60,000 bases of DNA from NCBI GenBank assembly GCA_014529385.2, contig CM043964.1, forward strand, positions 109,459,587-109,519,586, written 5' to 3'. Position 1 is the stretch's first letter; each line of letters begins with the position of its first letter. The notes beneath the pieces were generated by a model, which did not search any database, was not told the origin of the DNA, and worked only from the letters and a program-made list of their open reading frames with translations. This stretch comes from Adiantum capillus-veneris (lineage: Eukaryota; Streptophyta; Polypodiopsida; Polypodiales; Pteridaceae). A program made the translations under genes and the position numbers. This document shows positions 47,560 to 59,186 of this stretch, in pieces.

Positions 47560-47870
47560 AGTACACGTGGCATGCCACCTGGCCACGACACTGCCGACGT
47601 GGCAGATGATGTGGCCAATGTGGCATGCCACATGTACTATCGCCCAGCCATGCGTCACCCAATGCCACGTGTACTATCGCCTAGCCATGCATCTCCCAGC
47701 CCCGCATGCCACGTGTACTATCGCCCAATGGCATGGCCCAACGACAGTACACGTGGCATGCCACTTGGCCACAACACTACCAACGTGGCAGACGATGTGG
47801 CCAACGTGGCATGCCACGTGTACCGTCGACTGCTGATGATACACGTGGCATGCCACGTTGGCCACAAAGC
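47560..47870. repeat. Palindrome cluster: repeated CACGTGGCATGCCACGTG and CACGTGTACTATCGCC units
   Basis: At least seven partial or complete copies of GTGGCATGCCAC, alternating with CCACGTGTACTATCGCC and TGGCCAC words in both orientations. CACGTG (G-box core) recurs. It lies just 5' of the hAT transposase remnant and could be its subterminal repeat region. Confidence 0.8.
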
Positions 47871-48040
47871 GGCATACGTGACCGCTCCTTGGCCACGTGG
47901 TCTGTTAGTGGGCGATGCGTGGTCCTTGGGCTACGCACCGCCTAGCGACCCTTGGCACATGGGGAGCATGTCCCGATGCACCAAGAGCCCTGGGGCCACG
48001 CGGGAACACACACTACCGTGTGGCGGCATGTGGCCCTCGC

Positions 48041-48325
48041 CCACCCCATGCACACACACATACACCAGCACAAGGTGTGTGTGTGTTGTCACACACACGC
48101 CAACACGGGGTGTGTGTGTTGTGTCACACACACACATGCCAACGCGAGGTATGTGTGTATGTGTTGAATCACACCCACCCCATGGGTGTGTGTGTGTGTG
48201 TGTGTGTGTGTGTTGTGTCACACACACACATGCACATGCGAATGTGTGTGTGTGGACGCGCATCCACCATACACACACACACACACACACACACATCCAC
48301 CACACACACACACACACATCTCAAA
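48041..48325. repeat. Alternating CA and GT microsatellite arrays
   Basis: Blocks of (CA)n and (GT)n alternate (48,052-48,085, 48,101-48,135, 48,184-48,232, 48,240-48,320), giving multiple inverted pairs. The longest runs are (TG)n at 48,185-48,212 and (CA)n at 48,271-48,317. Confidence 0.92.
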
Positions 48326-48573
48326 TATTAATTAAAAAATAAAGAAAGTAATTATTTCTTAATTTGAAAACTTTCTAAAGAGATTTAGAAGCTCTTTTTG
48401 ATATCATTCTCAACTCTTAGCTCTTCATATTTCTCCTCATCTCTACTTTCCTATCTTACACTAATTTCTCTGTGAAGCTTTTCTTTGATCCCACTTTCTT
48501 TCTCTCAAGCTCTTAACTTCATTTTCTTATAAGCCATACCTTTATGTATTTTCTCTAATTCTTTAGCTAAACC

Positions 48574-48737
48574 ATGAGAACAAGAAATCAATCCAAAAAC
48601 AATGATGCCGTGGATAAAGTTTATGCTACTATGTCGCAAGGAGTCCCTCCGCGATGCACTCAAGAGAGCGAACAATCTCAAGCCTTAAGCTCTCTAGATC
48701 GGATTGTGTTCGTCGTAACCGGTGTGCGTGGAACAAC
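48574..48737 (+). pseudogene. First exon of an unrecognised gene, separated from its remainder by copia-1
   Basis: After a CT-rich, UTR-like leader (48,340-48,573) the first ATG, in context TAAACCATGAG, opens MRTRNQSKNNDAVDKVYATM, then SQGVPPRCTQESEQSQALSS and LDRIVFVVTGVRGTT. The frame then meets TAA at 48,739 and TAA at 48,751, just before the copia-1 insertion. Ending the exon at a GTAATC donor (48,738) and resuming at a TTTAG acceptor (exon from 59,187) keeps phase, but the resident DNA between these points was only about 21 bases before insertion, too short for a normal intron. So either the stops are real lesions or the insertion came with a deletion. No domain in this exon. Confidence 0.5.
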
Positions 48738-48756
48738 GTAATCAAGTGGATAATTT

Positions 48757-49015
48757 AAAGGGGAGGATCCGGGAGCACAACGAAAGAGGAATGAATACAC
48801 ACACACATACACTCACCACCATAGCCACACACAAGTGTTGAAGGGGGAGAGCTGACGCGTATTGTGTGCCCCCTTTCTTTCTTCTCTATCTTATGCACTA
48901 AGACACAATACACATTGTACTTAGTGTTAGTGCCTCACACAAGTGTATAGCTGTACACTTAGGGTTAGTAGCAGTCAGTGATGGGCGGTCGACCACATGG
49001 CCATTAAACCTAACA
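48757..49015 (-). repeat. 3' LTR of copia-1
   Basis: Minus-strand start TGTTAGGTTTAATGG at 49,015. About 259 bp, matching 58,912-59,179 with substitutions and a few indels. Confidence 0.9.
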
Positions 49016-49044
49016 TTCTCCCACTTGATGGCCAATGTGGGAGA

Positions 49045-52000
49045 CTACAAGAATGGAAGAGAACCACTCTTCACCCAATTGCCCACCATCAACTCACGAC
49101 AGTGCTGAAACTGATGACTGGAGAGACTTTTAGTAAGTGCATCCATTGTGTTCTCTAACGTAGGAATCTTCACTAAATCAAGGCTCTTGTTTGCCAAGCA
49201 TTCACGACTGAAGTGATAACACACATCAATGTGTTTCATTCTGGAATGAAACACTCCTGTTGTTGATTTACGGTTGTCAACACAGTCTGCATAATCATCG
49301 TCTACAAATATCTAAATGGATAATTCTCCACGACCATAGCATAAATGTCTATCTGCAGTGCCACTCAAGTATCTGAGAATCGACTTGACAACATCCCAAT
49401 GCTATTTATCAGGGTTAGACATAAATCTGCTGACAACTCCCACTGCATGTGCAATGTCAGGTCTTGTAGCCACCATGGCATACATGAGACTACCACAAGC
49501 TGAAGCATAAGGAACCTTAACCATCGCAGCTTTTTCCTCAGCAGATTTGGGACAATCGTTCTTGCTAAGTTTCAAATATGCAGGAAATGAAGTACTCAAA
49601 GCCTTCCCCTTCTGCATGTTGAAACGATGAAGAATCTTGTGCACATACTCTTTTTGAGAAAGATATAACAACCTCTTCTTACGGTCACGAGCAATGCACA
49701 TACCCAAAATGTAATTGGCTTCACCCAAATCTTTCATGTCAAATTGACTTTTCAGCTTGGTTTTTAAGTCAGCAATGTCCTTCTTGGAATGACCAGCAAT
49801 AATAATGTCATCTACATAAAGGATCAACATAATAAATTGTCCATTGGGTAGTCTTTTCACGTAAAGACATGGATCCTCATTACTGCGCTTATAGCCTAGG
49901 GAACACATAAATGTATCAAACTTTTGATACCATTGTCTGGATGATTGCTTCAAGCCATAGAGACTTTTCAGAAGCTTACAGATTGTCTAGATGATTGCTT
50001 CAAGCCATAGAGACTTTTCAGAAGCTTACAGACCAAATGTTCCTTGCCATTTAGCACAAACCCTTCAAGTTGCTGCATATAAATCTCTTCCTTGAGATCA
50101 CCATGTAAGAATTTTGTAATGACATCCATTTGATCAAGCTCCATATCTTCAGTGGCAATCAAAGCAAGCAACATTCTTAGTGTGGTCATCTTGACCACTG
50201 GAGAAAAGATTTCCTGGAAATTGACACCATATTCTTGCTTGAAACTCTTTGGCCACTAAACGAGCTTCGTAATTGTCAATCTTCTTCTTGTAAACCCATT
50301 TACAAGGCCATGCTTTCCTACCTTTTGGCAATGGAACAAGTTCCCATGTTTTATTCTTTGCAATAATGGACATCTCCCTCTTCATAGCATGTTTCCACTC
50401 AACCTTATCATTGGCTAGCATAGCCTCTTTGTAACAAGAAGGCTCACCACTATCTGTCAGCAAAACAAAATCCACGCCTGGAACAAAACGTTCTGGCGGA
50501 TGTGAGACTATTTGAGATCTCCGCGGCTGATTAGAACTCATACTAGCCTATGTAGTAATTGGCTCGAGAGCTGTCTGGATAGGAGGTGATACATCGAAAA
50601 AATTCATTTTCCAGAATTCAACATCTTTCACTATCTGTCTATGCATCTTAGTCGCATTAAAGGCAACATCACTGCTGCGGATCATTGATCGACTTTTCGG
50701 ATCCCATAAACGATAGCCAAATTGACCATCTACACCATAGCCAATGAAGATGCATTTCCTAGATTTAGGATCTAGCTTAGCACGTAACTCCTTGGGTACA
50801 TGTACATAAGCTTCACAACCAAATGTGCGGAGTTTTTCATACGACAATTTATGTCCTGATCATAACTCCAAAGGTACACAAAACTGTAATGAATCATGTG
50901 GTAATCTATTGATCAAGTACACGACTGTGTATAATGCTTCAGCCCAAAATGCTTGCGGTAAATTAGCATGTGATAGCATAGACATAATCCTTGCTTGGAT
51001 GGTCCTCTTCATTCGTTCTGCAACACCATTTTGTGCACGGGTAAAAGGAGCTGTAAACTTGCGCTTAATTTCCCTACTTGAACAGAACACTATAAACTCT
51101 TTGGAGACATATTCTCCACCATTGTCTGAGCGCAAAGCTTTCAGCTTATGTTCAAATTGAGTTTCAACACTAGATAAGAACTACTTGAAGCAAGAAAAGG
51201 TCTCATCTTTAGACTTCATGGTGTAGACCCAAACATGCCATGCTGCATCGTCAATGAATGTAACATAATAGGACACACCACCATGGGATTTAGAAGGCAT
51301 AGGCCCACTTAAATCATTGTGCACAAGCTCTAAGGGTTTTCTTTCTTTGTCAAAAGAATGTGTACGACGTGTTTGTGTTTGATTTCCATATTGACAGTGC
51401 TCACAAAAGGGAAAATCAAAAAATGACAAAGACGGTACGTAGCCCAAACAAGAGAGTGTCCCCATTCCCTTCTTTGACATATGTCCTAACCGGCTATGCC
51501 ACAAAGCAATGGTTGGCAGCTCGGTTACAGAAAGAACATTTTTTTTATCAGATACATAAAGAGGATAAAGTGAACCAACTTTAGAACCATGGGCTATAAT
51601 AAGATGACCCTTCACAACACATCAAGATTGTTGATGAAAAGTCACTTTGTAACCCAAGTCATCAAGACATCCAACTGAAATTAGATTGCATGTCAAGGCT
51701 GGAACATGACACGCATTAAGGATGATAAACTTCAACCCATTTTCCATAACCATGGCAATATCACCCACGCCAACAATGTCACAAAAGTAAATGTCACCAA
51801 GTGTAACAAAGCCAATGGTTTCCTCGTATGTAGTAAACCAATGCCTATGAGGTGTGACATGCAACAAAGCACCCGAATCAAGAAACCATGTATGGGATAC
51901 TTCAATTGGCATAGAACTCTGCAAAGATTGAGTTTCTTGTGCATCATAGAAGACATCATTACTTTCAGCCAATATATTAATGTCTTGCACATCACTATCA

Positions 52001-52870
52001 TCCTGAACTATGTTCAGTTCTTCAATCTTAACCGAACTCTTTGGTTTCTCCTCTTTATCATCATGATCTTTGCCTTTGCCTTTGCCCTTATCTTTGTCGT
52101 ACTTCCAAAGTATAACAATCCTTCTTTATGTGACCAAATTTATCACAATAATGGCATGAACTTTGCGGGGACCACGAGACGTGGATCTACCCTTTGATGC
52201 ATCTCTATTGCCCTCTTTCTTGGACTCACATTTCAAAGAACGGACCTTACGTTGCTTATCATCCATTTACACATAATGAGCTTTGCCATAATGCAAGCTA
52301 GTCATGGTCTTTTGATGCATATCCTGTCACAAAAGTGCACTAGTAACATCATCATACTTTAGCGTACCATTAGGAGCAGAGTTACTAACAGCTGTGCAAA
52401 AGATATCCCAAGAGGGTGGCAACGAACAAAGCAAAAAGATTGCTTTCATCTCATCATCAATGGTCATGTGTTGTGCACGAATATGGGCAAAAAGAGAATC
52501 AAAATTATTGACATGACTAGCAACGCTAGCTGACTCCTTCATACGAAGGTTGAAAAGTTTTCGCATCAAGAAAACCTTATCGCTAGCTGTATCCTTTTCG
52601 TAAGTGTCGCATAATTTCTGCCATAAAGCATGAGCAGTTTCACATTCTAGTACCGAAAAGTACACCGACTCACCAAGGTGCAGTCTAATCGTAGACCTGC
52701 ATAGCTCATCAAGCTCCTCCCACTGAAACTGAGTCATGTGCATATCTTCAGTTCTAGCCACATAGGCAACTTTTGCTTCTTTTGGACCAGCACATCATGC
52801 ATTTGGTTCTTCCAAAGCTGAAAATTAGTACCATTAAAGTTCTTTATGTCATAAATGTCACAGTTTTTGC
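49045..52870 (-). pseudogene. gag-pol pseudogene of copia-1
   Basis: Minus strand, right to left. The gag begins near 52,870 (FNGTNFQLWKNQMHDVL) and continues through 52,761-52,327 (ETAHALWQKLCDTYEKDT; VFLMRKLFNLRMKES). A CCHC knuckle CHYCDKFGHIKKDC lies at about 52,110-52,155. The protease has WFLDSGALLHVTP (51,622-51,990). Integrase (50,548-51,615) has LWHSRLGHMSKKG, HNDLSGPM, FIDDAAWHVWVY, RSDNGGEYVSKEF and NGVAERMKRTI. RT spans 49,402-50,541 (WKHAMKREMSIIAKNKTWEL; LILYVDDIIIAG, both catalytic Asp present) and RNase H runs to 49,045 (SRMKHIDVCYHF). It is interrupted by several frameshifts, among them a 50 bp tandem duplication in RT. Confidence 0.9.
49932..50031. repeat. 50 bp tandem duplication in the copia-1 RT
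   Basis: Two units start ATTGTCTGGATGATTGCTTC and ATTGTCTAGATGATTGCTTC at 49,932 and 49,982, differing by one base. The length is not a multiple of three, so RT is frameshifted. Confidence 0.95.
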
Positions 52871-53069
52871 TAAAACTACCAAAAGATTCTCGAAAAATTT
52901 TGGCAGAGTCTCCTTTGTATTTGGGACTATGTCAACCAAAATACAAGACAAAATAACCAACTATGTCACTCACAAAGCATAAAAGAGGACAATGCCTCTC
53001 AAAATCACATTGTATAGAGACCAACTGAGGCGCATAAACTGTCAAACTGACCATAGACCGCCAACTGGG

Positions 53070-53156
53070 TGTTAAGAAATAAGACGTAGCTAAATAGATA
53101 ATTGAGTAGATTACTTAATGGAGAGAGACAGATTTACATACACGAGATTATAGAGT

Positions 53157-53198
<42 letters not shown>

Positions 53199-53835
53199 CA
53201 CGATATACGTGGTTCACCGAATGTGGGCTACGTCCACGGGAAAGCAGCCACTCAATGGCTTTAGTACTTCAAAACAAGAAGTAGTTTACAAAGGGATTAA
53301 ACCCTTAATAGAGCTCCCGCCTTGCTTCACTCTCACCACCTCACACTCACCTTATTGCATCAACTTCACACTATGAAATGTGTGTAGAAATGGCCTCCTT
53401 TTATAGGCTAAAAGGGCTGCCCTCTCTTATGAGAGGCAGCCATGTGTAGCCTCCCTTGTGCGAATAAGTCCAAATCGAACCCTCCAATCCGCCCATGTGT
53501 GGCCGCCCTTGAGAAGACAAGTCCGCTTTTGAATTCGGCTAACTGCCATTGAATTCGTCCACCGGCCATTGACTTGCGATCGGTTGTTTTCCGACCACTT
53601 TTCGAACGTTGTCCTGCCATAATATTTCGGCGAAAAGGAATATTCCGGCGAGGGAAAAAAAAAGTCTCGGGGACGGAACCCCTAAAGTTGTCCCTGATTC
53701 TTGGCCGTGAAAATTTTGGTTTCCGATGAGTGATTTTCCTTCACGCACGATGGCTTCTCCTCATAATGGGGGCCTTACAAATGTGCGCTTTTACCACAAA
53801 AAAATACAAGGGTAAATAAAGCTCCATACTTAACA
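53070..53835 (-). repeat. 3' LTR of copia-2
   Basis: 766 bp with perfect 7 bp inverted ends (TGTTAAG/CTTAACA). It includes a (GA)n tract at 53,161-53,194. Its terminal ~190 bp matches 57,825-58,012. Confidence 0.92.
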
Positions 53836-53895
53836 ATCTCCCACTTGGAGACTGATCTCCAAACCAAACCTGTGATTGCTTTCCATTCTAGCTTC

Positions 53896-56800
53896 TTATC
53901 TTTGAATGCCGATTGAAGATGAGCAAAAGCTCAACTTCTCCTTGTTGACCACCTTTGTAAACATGTCTGCAGGATATTCACTTGTATGCACCTTTCCTAG
54001 CTTTAGTTGTCCCTCTTCCAAAAGAGTGCGTATGAAGTGATATCTCACCTCAATGTGCTTTGTCCTTGAATGAAAGGCTGAGTTCTTCGCAAGATGGATA
54101 GCGCTTTGGCTATCACTGTACAAGACACAATTGTCTTGTTTGAATCCAAGCTCTTCTAAGAATCTGTGAAGCCACAAAATTTCTTTGCTTACCTCCGTCA
54201 TTGCTACATACTCTGCTTCCGTGGTAGAAAGTGAAACCACTTTCTGCAGCTTTGAATCCCAGCTTACTATTGTGCCTCCAACCGTGAACACATAGCGAGT
54301 AGTGCTCCTTCGAGTATCTTTGTCACCTGCCATATCTGCATCAGCATACCCTTCTAGAAAAATATCAGTTCCTCCAAAACACAAAGCATTTGTTGTTGTC
54401 CCTTTTAGATACCTAAGTATCCACTTCACAGCTTGCCAATGCTCTTTACCTGGGTTGTCCATGAACCTACTCACAACTCCCAGTGCATGTGCAATGTCTG
54501 GCCTTGTCCAGACCATAGCATACATTAGAAAACCTACCGCTACAGCATATGGAACTTTAGACATATAGGCTATCTCCTCTTGTGTCTTTGGACACATATC
54601 CTTCGTTAGTTTAAATTGACCAGCCAAAGGTGTAGAAACTGGTTTTGCATTTTGCATTGCAAACCTTTCTAGTACCTTCTTGATGTAATCTGCTTGAGAT
54701 AGCTTTATTGTCTTCTTGGTCCTGTCCCTTGATATTTTCATACCAAGTATCCTCTTTGTAGCACCTAAGTCTTTCATTGAAAAAGATTGATGTCCTGCAT
54801 GTTAGCACTTGCAATCAACATGTCATCAACATACAACATTAGGATGATAAATTTCCCATCTCCCAAATTCTTCGTGTAGACGCAGTGATCCGAGTTGCAT
54901 CTTGTGAATCCATGATCCAACATCCATCGATCAAACTTCAAGTACCATTGTCTTGATGCTTGCTTTAAACCATACAAGCTCTTCTTTAATCTGCAAACCA
55001 TTTTCTCCTTACCTTTTACTTCATACCCCTTTGGTTGAAGCATATAGATTTCCTCCTCTAAGTCACCATGAGGGAATGCCGTATTTACATCCATTTGCTC
55101 GAGATTTAGATCATGAGCAGCCACAATGCTTAAGACAAGCTTAATTGAGTTCATTTTTACAACAGGAGAAAATATTTCATTGAAGTCAATACCTTTCTTT
55201 TGAGAAAAATCTTTTACCACAAGCCTAGACTTGTACCTTTTCTTCCCACCTTCTTCTTCCTTCACCTTGTACACCCATTTGTTTTGAAGTGCCCACTTAC
55301 CTTTAGGCAACTCAACCAATTCCCATGTTTGGTTGCGATATAGTGAGTCCATCTCCACTTGCATGCTCTTCGTCCATTCTTCTTTGGATTCATGTTGCAT
55401 AGCTTCTTCGTATGATTCCGGCTCTCCAGATTCTGAGATCAAGAGATGGTTGAAGGAAGGAACAAACCTTTCTGGAGGTCTACTTGCTCTTGTAGCTCTT
55501 CGGGGAATAGGTTGAGCCTCCTCATTTGGTTGACGTTGTTGCACATTGTCACCGTTTGCAGTCCTTGAGTCTTCACCGTCCTCAAGCTCCATGTACTCAT
55601 CATCTGTTTCTTTTGTTTGTTTTCTTTCCAAGTAATCTTTGTACATATTTTGTTCGTTAAAAATTACATCCCTACTCCTTAAGATTTTACCATCTTCAAG
55701 ATTTCATAAGCGATACCCAAAGTCACCTTCTCCATAGCAAATGAAGAAACACTTTTTGGACTTTGCATCTAGCTTTGATCTTAGGCTTCTATCTATGTGC
55801 ATGAAAGCCTCACACCCAAACACTTTGAGAAATGCATAATTCACCGGTTTACCTGTCCATGCCTCTTCTGGAACTCCCCCATCCAATGCCGTTGAGGATG
55901 ACCGGTTGATTAAGTACACAGACGTACTTACAGCTTCCGCCCAAAGCTCAAGCGGTAGGCCTGCATGTAGCCGCATGCTTCGTGCTCGCTCCATGATTGT
56001 CCTGTTCATCCTTTCCGAAATCCCATTTTGTTGAGGTGTCCTTGGGGTTGTCCTTTGCCTCCGAATGCCATTGCTAGCACAAAAGCTTTCAAAAGCTTGG
56101 CTGCAATATTCACCTCCATTGTCGGATCTAAGGCATTTAACCTTGGTACCTGTTTCATTCTCCACAAAGGCTCTCCACCTTTGAAATATGGAAAATACAT
56201 CGGATTTATTCTTTATGACATAAACCCATGTTTTTCTAGTCGCATCGTCTATGAATGTTACATAGTACAATGAGCCACCAAGTGATGGTGTACTTGCAGG
56301 ACCCCAAACATCAGAATGAACCGACTCAAGTTTTTTATTTTTCTTTCATTTCCTGATTTTTGAAATTTTACCCTCTTTTGTTTACCATAAACACAATCTT
56401 CACAGAACTCTAAGTCCACTTCTTTCAAACCTGGTAGAAGCTTCTTTGTTTGAAGGATTTGCATTCCTTTGGCACTCATATGCCCAAGTCGATAGTGCCA
56501 CACCGCACTATCAACTTCTGTAGTCGCTGCACAAGCTAAAGGTTGCGTGCTCATAGTACACAAGTAAAGTGTACCGACCTTTTCTCCCTTGGCAACCACC
56601 AAAGATCCCTTTGAGATCTTCCACCGTTTGTTTCCGAATGCAATGTTGTGACCTTCATCGTCCAATTGTCCTGTAGAGATTAAATTTTTGCGAAGAGAAG
56701 GAACATGCCTAACATCTTTAAGCTTCCATTCATTACCGTTAGCAGTTTTGACAGAAACTGTACCTTTGCCGACAATCTCACAAGCTTCATCATCTCCCAA

Positions 56801-57760
56801 GTATACATACCCAAAATTACCTTTGGTGTAGTCTTGGAAATGTTGCTTGTGTGGTGTCGCATGGAATGAAGCCCCAGAATCTACTATCCAGGAATTAGAC
56901 ACATTGTCTAATGAGAGAATTAGAGCATCTTGCTCTACTTTACCTGCCACATTGGCCTCCGATGTTGGCTTGTTGTCTTGAGACTCTGTCTCCTTCTTCT
57001 TCTTGGACCAGCAATCCTTCTTGACGCGGCCCTTCTTGCCACAGTTCAACCATTCAAGAACTGACTTTGTGCGTGACTTGCTCCGCCTTGAGCGATCACG
57101 ACCCTTTTGGTTTTTGAACCTCTCCTTGGGCCTTCCTCTTGTTTCCACTGACAATGCAGCACTTGATGATTCTCTTGTGCTTCTCCTTCGTATTTCCTCG
57201 CTTAGGAGAACACCCACAACATCATCAAACTTAAGAGTGTTTGTGCCAGAAATAGAATTACTTACAGCCATCACAAAGCTGTCCCAACTATTCGATAGCG
57301 ACGATAGAATAAGGAGAGCTCGCACTTCGTCATCAAAATTTATTTTCACCGATCGAAGTTGACTTATGTTGGTCTTAAAGTCATTTAGGTGTTCAACAAC
57401 TGAACCATTCTCTGCTATCTTTAGATTGAACAAGCGCTTCATGAGAAATACCTTATTGGATGTCGATGGTTTCTCGTAGAAGTCGTCAAGTGACTTCATC
57501 AGGTCCTCCGTGGTCTTCATCTCCAAAACGTTGAAGGCCATCGTTGACACCAAGCTTAACCGGATTGTTCCCAGTGCCTTTCGATCAAGGACAATCCATG
57601 CTTCATCTGTCATCGTTGCGGGCTTTTTTGCAAGACCGCCTAGTGGCAAATAGAGGTCCTTCTGGTAGAGATAGTTTTCAATCTGCATCTTCCAATGTTG
57701 GTAGTTTTTGCCGTTGAACTTCTCAATCTTGAGCTTCCCTTCCTCCGCCATAACTCCCAC
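53896..57760 (-). pseudogene. gag-pol of copia-2, nearly intact (about three lesions)
   Basis: Minus strand, right to left. The start MGVMAEEGKLKIEKFNGKNY is at 57,760. Gag (57,100-57,700) contains VFLMKRLFNLKIAENGS. The nucleocapsid LNCGKKGRVKKDC lacks the first Cys and the His of the CCHC knuckle. The protease has SWIVDSGASFHATP (about 56,860). The pre-integrase segment VWHYRLGHMSAKG leads to integrase (FIDDATRKTWVYV, CLRSDNGGEYCSQ, QNGISERMNRTI). RT has NKWVYKVKEEEGGK and LMLYVDDMLIASA. RNase H has YADADMAGDKDTRRST and SLSTTEAEYVAM. Lesions: a frameshift near 56,260, a TGA at 55,701-55,703 where YRLW is expected, and a small deletion plus frameshift near 54,775. It could supply proteins only if repaired. 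Confidence 0.92.
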
Positions 57761-57824
57761 TCAATTCAAGGAATCCTTTCCTTGAGATAATTTAGCTACG
57801 AGCAAACCTTGCTTTGATACCAGT

Positions 57825-57909
57825 TGGTAGGAAATAAGACGTAGCTAAATAGATAATTGAGTAGATTACTTAATGAAGAGAGACAGATTTACATACACGA
57901 GATTATAGA

Positions 57910-57958
<49 letters not shown>

Positions 57959-58012
57959 CACGATATACGTGGTTCACCCAATGTGGGCTACGTCCACGGG
58001 AAAGCAGCCACT
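57825..58012 (-). repeat. Truncated 5' LTR of copia-2
   Basis: Matches the primer-binding-site-proximal 188 bp of the copia-2 3' LTR (AATAAGACGTAGCTAAATAG..., GA tract 57,913-57,952, CACGGGAAAGCAGCCACTC), then stops at CGCGACAGCACC, which is gypsy LTR sequence. Confidence 0.9.
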
Positions 58013-58380
58013 CGCGACAGCACCAAATAACCACTTCAAAACAATTCAGAGATCACAATAGATTTGCATTGGCCCGGCGGAGTTCCGTGCCTAGAAATAT
58101 TGGCCCCAAAGACTGGCGCCCCTTTCGGTATTTCTTTTTGTATTAATCAATCATCAAAGTACAAGAGAGCGGTTAGGGTTTCACTCTCAGACTCTGCGTC
58201 CAGATGCTCTGAGAAGTGAGGCCCTCACCACTAATTTAAAGGTTACAAGGGATGCCCAAAAGCAGAGCCCCAAAAGCTTTTAAAATCAAAAGCATCAATT
58301 CTCTCTCTCTCTTAGAGAGTCTTTTTCTCTTTTTTTTTATAAAAAAGCAAAATTCGTGTCGCTCTTCATTTTCCAAAAAA
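58013..58380 (-). repeat. Fragment of a gypsy family A/E/F LTR
   Basis: Closely matches LTR A from CGCGACAGCACCAAATAACC through GCCCAAAAGCAGAGCCCC. It lacks the last ~50 bp of U5 on the copia-2 side and the telobox-rich U3 part on the other side. Confidence 0.88.
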
Positions 58381-58898
58381 AAACAAATGCTCCCACTAGA
58401 ATCAAAGTATCGCAAGCATTGAAACCTGTAGCATGTGAGTTGATCCCGATGTTGTAGCCGAAGTCGATATCGAGGCCGAGAAGCTCAGAGAAAGTTAACC
58501 AAGCCTCTGTATGTATCTGTACCTGTATCTATATCTGTAATCGAAGAAGACAATGCCTTCAAACTCCCACTCTATGTGTGTCTATGAGGCCACTGCAAAA
58601 GAGGCTATACACTTTCGAATGAGCCGTGGTATCTCATAGATGGAAGAGACTACAACAATGGTACCTGTAACTGGCTATAGAATCTCTATAGCACAAACTA
58701 CCAAAAGAGGGCTGAAAAACGCAACTCCTCAATCGTAGCTTGAATGGGGTTTTTGATGTCTCAAATGGCTCTGAAAGGGGGTAAATCTCTAGGGGGAAAC
58801 GCTCTCGGAAACCTGAATTTGCCGATGCCAAAATCGAAACCCTGTTTGCACTCTTAAAAGTGCACGCGTACGTGGAAACAATTTTGGGAATGAAACCG
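58381..58898 (-). other. 5' leader of copia-1
   Basis: Non-coding, between the gypsy LTR fragment and the copia-1 primer-binding site. Short minus-strand frames (for example 58,634-58,831) show no domain. Confidence 0.6.
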
Positions 58899-58911
58899 CT
58901 CTAATACCAGA

Positions 58912-59179
58912 TGAAGGGGAGGAGCCAGGAGCACAACGGAAGAGGAATACGCACACACACACACACACACTTGCACACTCACCACCATAGCCACACACAC
59001 CTAGGTTGAATGGGGAGTCAACACGTACTATGTGCCCCCTTTATTTCTTCTCTATCTTATGCACTAAGGCACAATACACATTGTACTTAGTGTTAGTGGA
59101 CACAAGTGTATAGCTGTACACTTAGGGTTAGTAGCAGTCAGTGATGAGCGGTCAGCCACATGGTTATTAAACCTAAAAG
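58912..59179 (-). repeat. 5' LTR of copia-1
   Basis: Collinear with 48,757-49,015 (shared AGGAGCACAACGGAAGAGG-type start, CACCACCATAGCCACACACA, TTAGGGTTAGTAGCAGTCAGTGA blocks). The primer-binding site is adjacent. Confidence 0.9.
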
Positions 59180-59186
59180 AATTTAG

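Larger units (their letters stand above)
53070..58012 (-). mobile_element. Ty1/copia element copia-2, nested in copia-1; 5' LTR truncated
   Basis: Minus strand. 3' LTR 53,070-53,835, polypurine tract CCAAGTGGGAGAT next to it, coding region 53,896-57,760, primer-binding site (complement at 57,811-57,822, TGGTATCAAAGC) and the last 188 bp of the 5' LTR (57,825-58,012). The rest of the 5' LTR is replaced by a gypsy LTR fragment, so no right-hand target copy can be checked. It is the least decayed element in the window. Confidence 0.9.
48757..59179 (-). mobile_element. Ty1/copia element copia-1 (10.4 kb including nested insertions)
   Basis: Minus-strand element with LTRs at 48,757-49,015 and 58,912-59,179. 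The primer-binding site TGGTATTAGAGC is the complement of 58,899-58,910; a polypurine tract (CAAGTGGGAGAA) lies beside the 3' LTR. A 5 bp duplication AATTT flanks it (48,752-48,756 and 59,180-59,184). The interior is gag, protease, integrase, RT and RNase H in copia order. Copia-2 and a gypsy LTR fragment (together 53,070-58,380) are nested in the leader. Confidence 0.85.

Noticed and set aside
47572-48342. Long plus-strand frame of 256 codons rich in His, Thr and Cys
   Set aside because: It is a translation of the palindrome cluster and CA/GT microsatellites; several frames on both strands are open for the same reason.
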